From: an uncultured Veillonella sp.
GTDB taxonomy: Bacteria > Bacillota > Negativicutes > Veillonellales > Veillonellaceae
Direction of reading: 5' to 3'
DNA length: 14,276 nucleotides
Assembly: GCA_900549845.1 (NCBI GenBank)
Contig: URPT01000030.1
Span: 1-14,276, forward strand
Below, piece after piece: positions 13,900 through 14,276 of the stretch. Both the position numbers and the translations under genes were made by a program. How positions within the stretch are numbered: the first letter of the stretch is position 1; every line of letters begins with the position of its first letter. The notes beneath the pieces are model-generated. The model saw only the letters and a program-made list of their open reading frames with translations. It was not told the origin of the DNA and ran no database searches.

Positions 13900-14276
13900 T
13901 GAAGCCTAACGATTTCATCACAATAGGTGTTATCATCGCCCCGCACGGCGTGCGGGGTGATCTTCGTATTATGCCTCAAACCGATTTTCCAGAACGGTTT
14001 ATGCATATGGATGCCTGTTACATCGATGGTAAAGAATACCACGTTGCATCCGCACGATTTCACAAACAATTTGTATTAGCATCCTTTAAGGAAATTCCTG
14101 ATCGCAACACAGCTGAATTATTCGGTAAGAAAGAAATTCAAGTGCGTCGTGAAGATTTAGTGGAATTGCCAGAAGGTCGTTACTATATTTTTGATATCAT
14201 TGGTCTTGAGGTACAAGATACTAAGGGTAATGTGCTTGGCACAGTTACCGAGGTTTTGCAACCTGGTGCTAATGAC
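13899..14276 (+). CDS. rimM: 16S rRNA processing protein RimM, 3'-truncated by window edge
   Basis: Ribosome maturation factor that binds uS19 and helps mature the 3' head domain of the 30S subunit. The window holds the first 126 codons of a protein usually ~165-180 long, with no stop. It shows the N-terminal RimM barrel (TIGVIIAPHGVRGDLRI, TDFPERF), a central RREDLVELPEG linker, and the start of the PRC-barrel (YYIFDIIGLEV) ending at QPGAND, the conserved signature before the cut. The ATG at 13899 shares one base with the ylqD stop; no Shine-Dalgarno is seen within 15 bases, so initiation probably depends on coupling. trmD and rplS would be expected downstream. Confidence 0.96.
   Translation, partial: MKPNDFITIGVIIAPHGVRGDLRIMPQTDFPERFMHMDACYIDGKEYHVASARFHKQFVLASFKEIPDRNTAELFGKKEIQVRREDLVELPEGRYYIFDIIGLEVQDTKGNVLGTVTEVLQPGAND
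13939..13957 (+). other. GC-rich stem-loop inside the 5' end of rimM
   Basis: CCCCGCAC at 13939-13946 and GTGCGGGG at 13950-13957 are perfect complements with a 3-base GGC loop, 40 bases after the rimM start. It falls on conserved codons for APHGVRG, but uses GC-rich codons (CCG, GGC, GTG, CGG) unlike the surrounding AT-rich choices. Confidence 0.65.

Overview
The window reads as ordinary chromosome from an AT-rich bacterium of the Firmicutes/Negativicutes kind, most likely Veillonella or a close relative. The evidence is the gene order ylxM-ffh-rpsP-khpA-ylqD-rimM, the class 1B PyrK/PyrD pair typical of Firmicutes, strong AGGAGG ribosome binding sites, and codon use and protein texture that look like Veillonella. 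The genus is inferred by recognition, not by a database search. I see no prophage, insertion sequence, CRISPR array, tRNA or rRNA.

Layout. (1) Positions 1-4229, plus strand: the end of a pyrimidine operon, with carB (5' end cut by the window), pyrK and pyrD tightly packed and closed by a strong bidirectional terminator at 4234-4268. Together they make carbamoyl phosphate and oxidise dihydroorotate to orotate. (2) 4356-5631: a LysR-type regulator on the minus strand, divergent from an unrecognised 62-residue basic protein. (3) 5655-6308, minus strand: a YigZ/IMPACT family protein. (4) 6309-8910: a 339-base intergenic region with back-to-back promoters and several inverted repeats, then a CPx-type copper-exporting ATPase (copA) and a perfect 34-base palindromic terminator. 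(5) 9017-9544: an ECF-transporter S component alone, without its energising module. (6) 9713-11038, minus strand: a flavoprotein disulfide reductase closely resembling E. coli RclA, the hypothiocyanous acid reductase. (7) 11228 to the right edge, plus strand: the signal-recognition/ribosome-maturation operon ylxM, ffh, rpsP, khpA, ylqD and the start of rimM, which runs off the window.

How the genes fit together. The two ends are housekeeping operons (pyrimidine synthesis; protein targeting and 30S assembly). The middle, about 4.3-11.0 kb, is a set of singly transcribed accessory genes with their own promoters and terminators. CopA and the RclA-like enzyme both suggest defence against toxic copper and oxidants, which would suit an oral organism exposed to streptococcal peroxide and salivary hypothiocyanite; that ecological reading is inference. 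The best leads are the RclA-like enzyme, the structured copA leader, the LysR/small-protein pair and a GC-rich hairpin just inside rimM. I did not find a convincing wholly new system.
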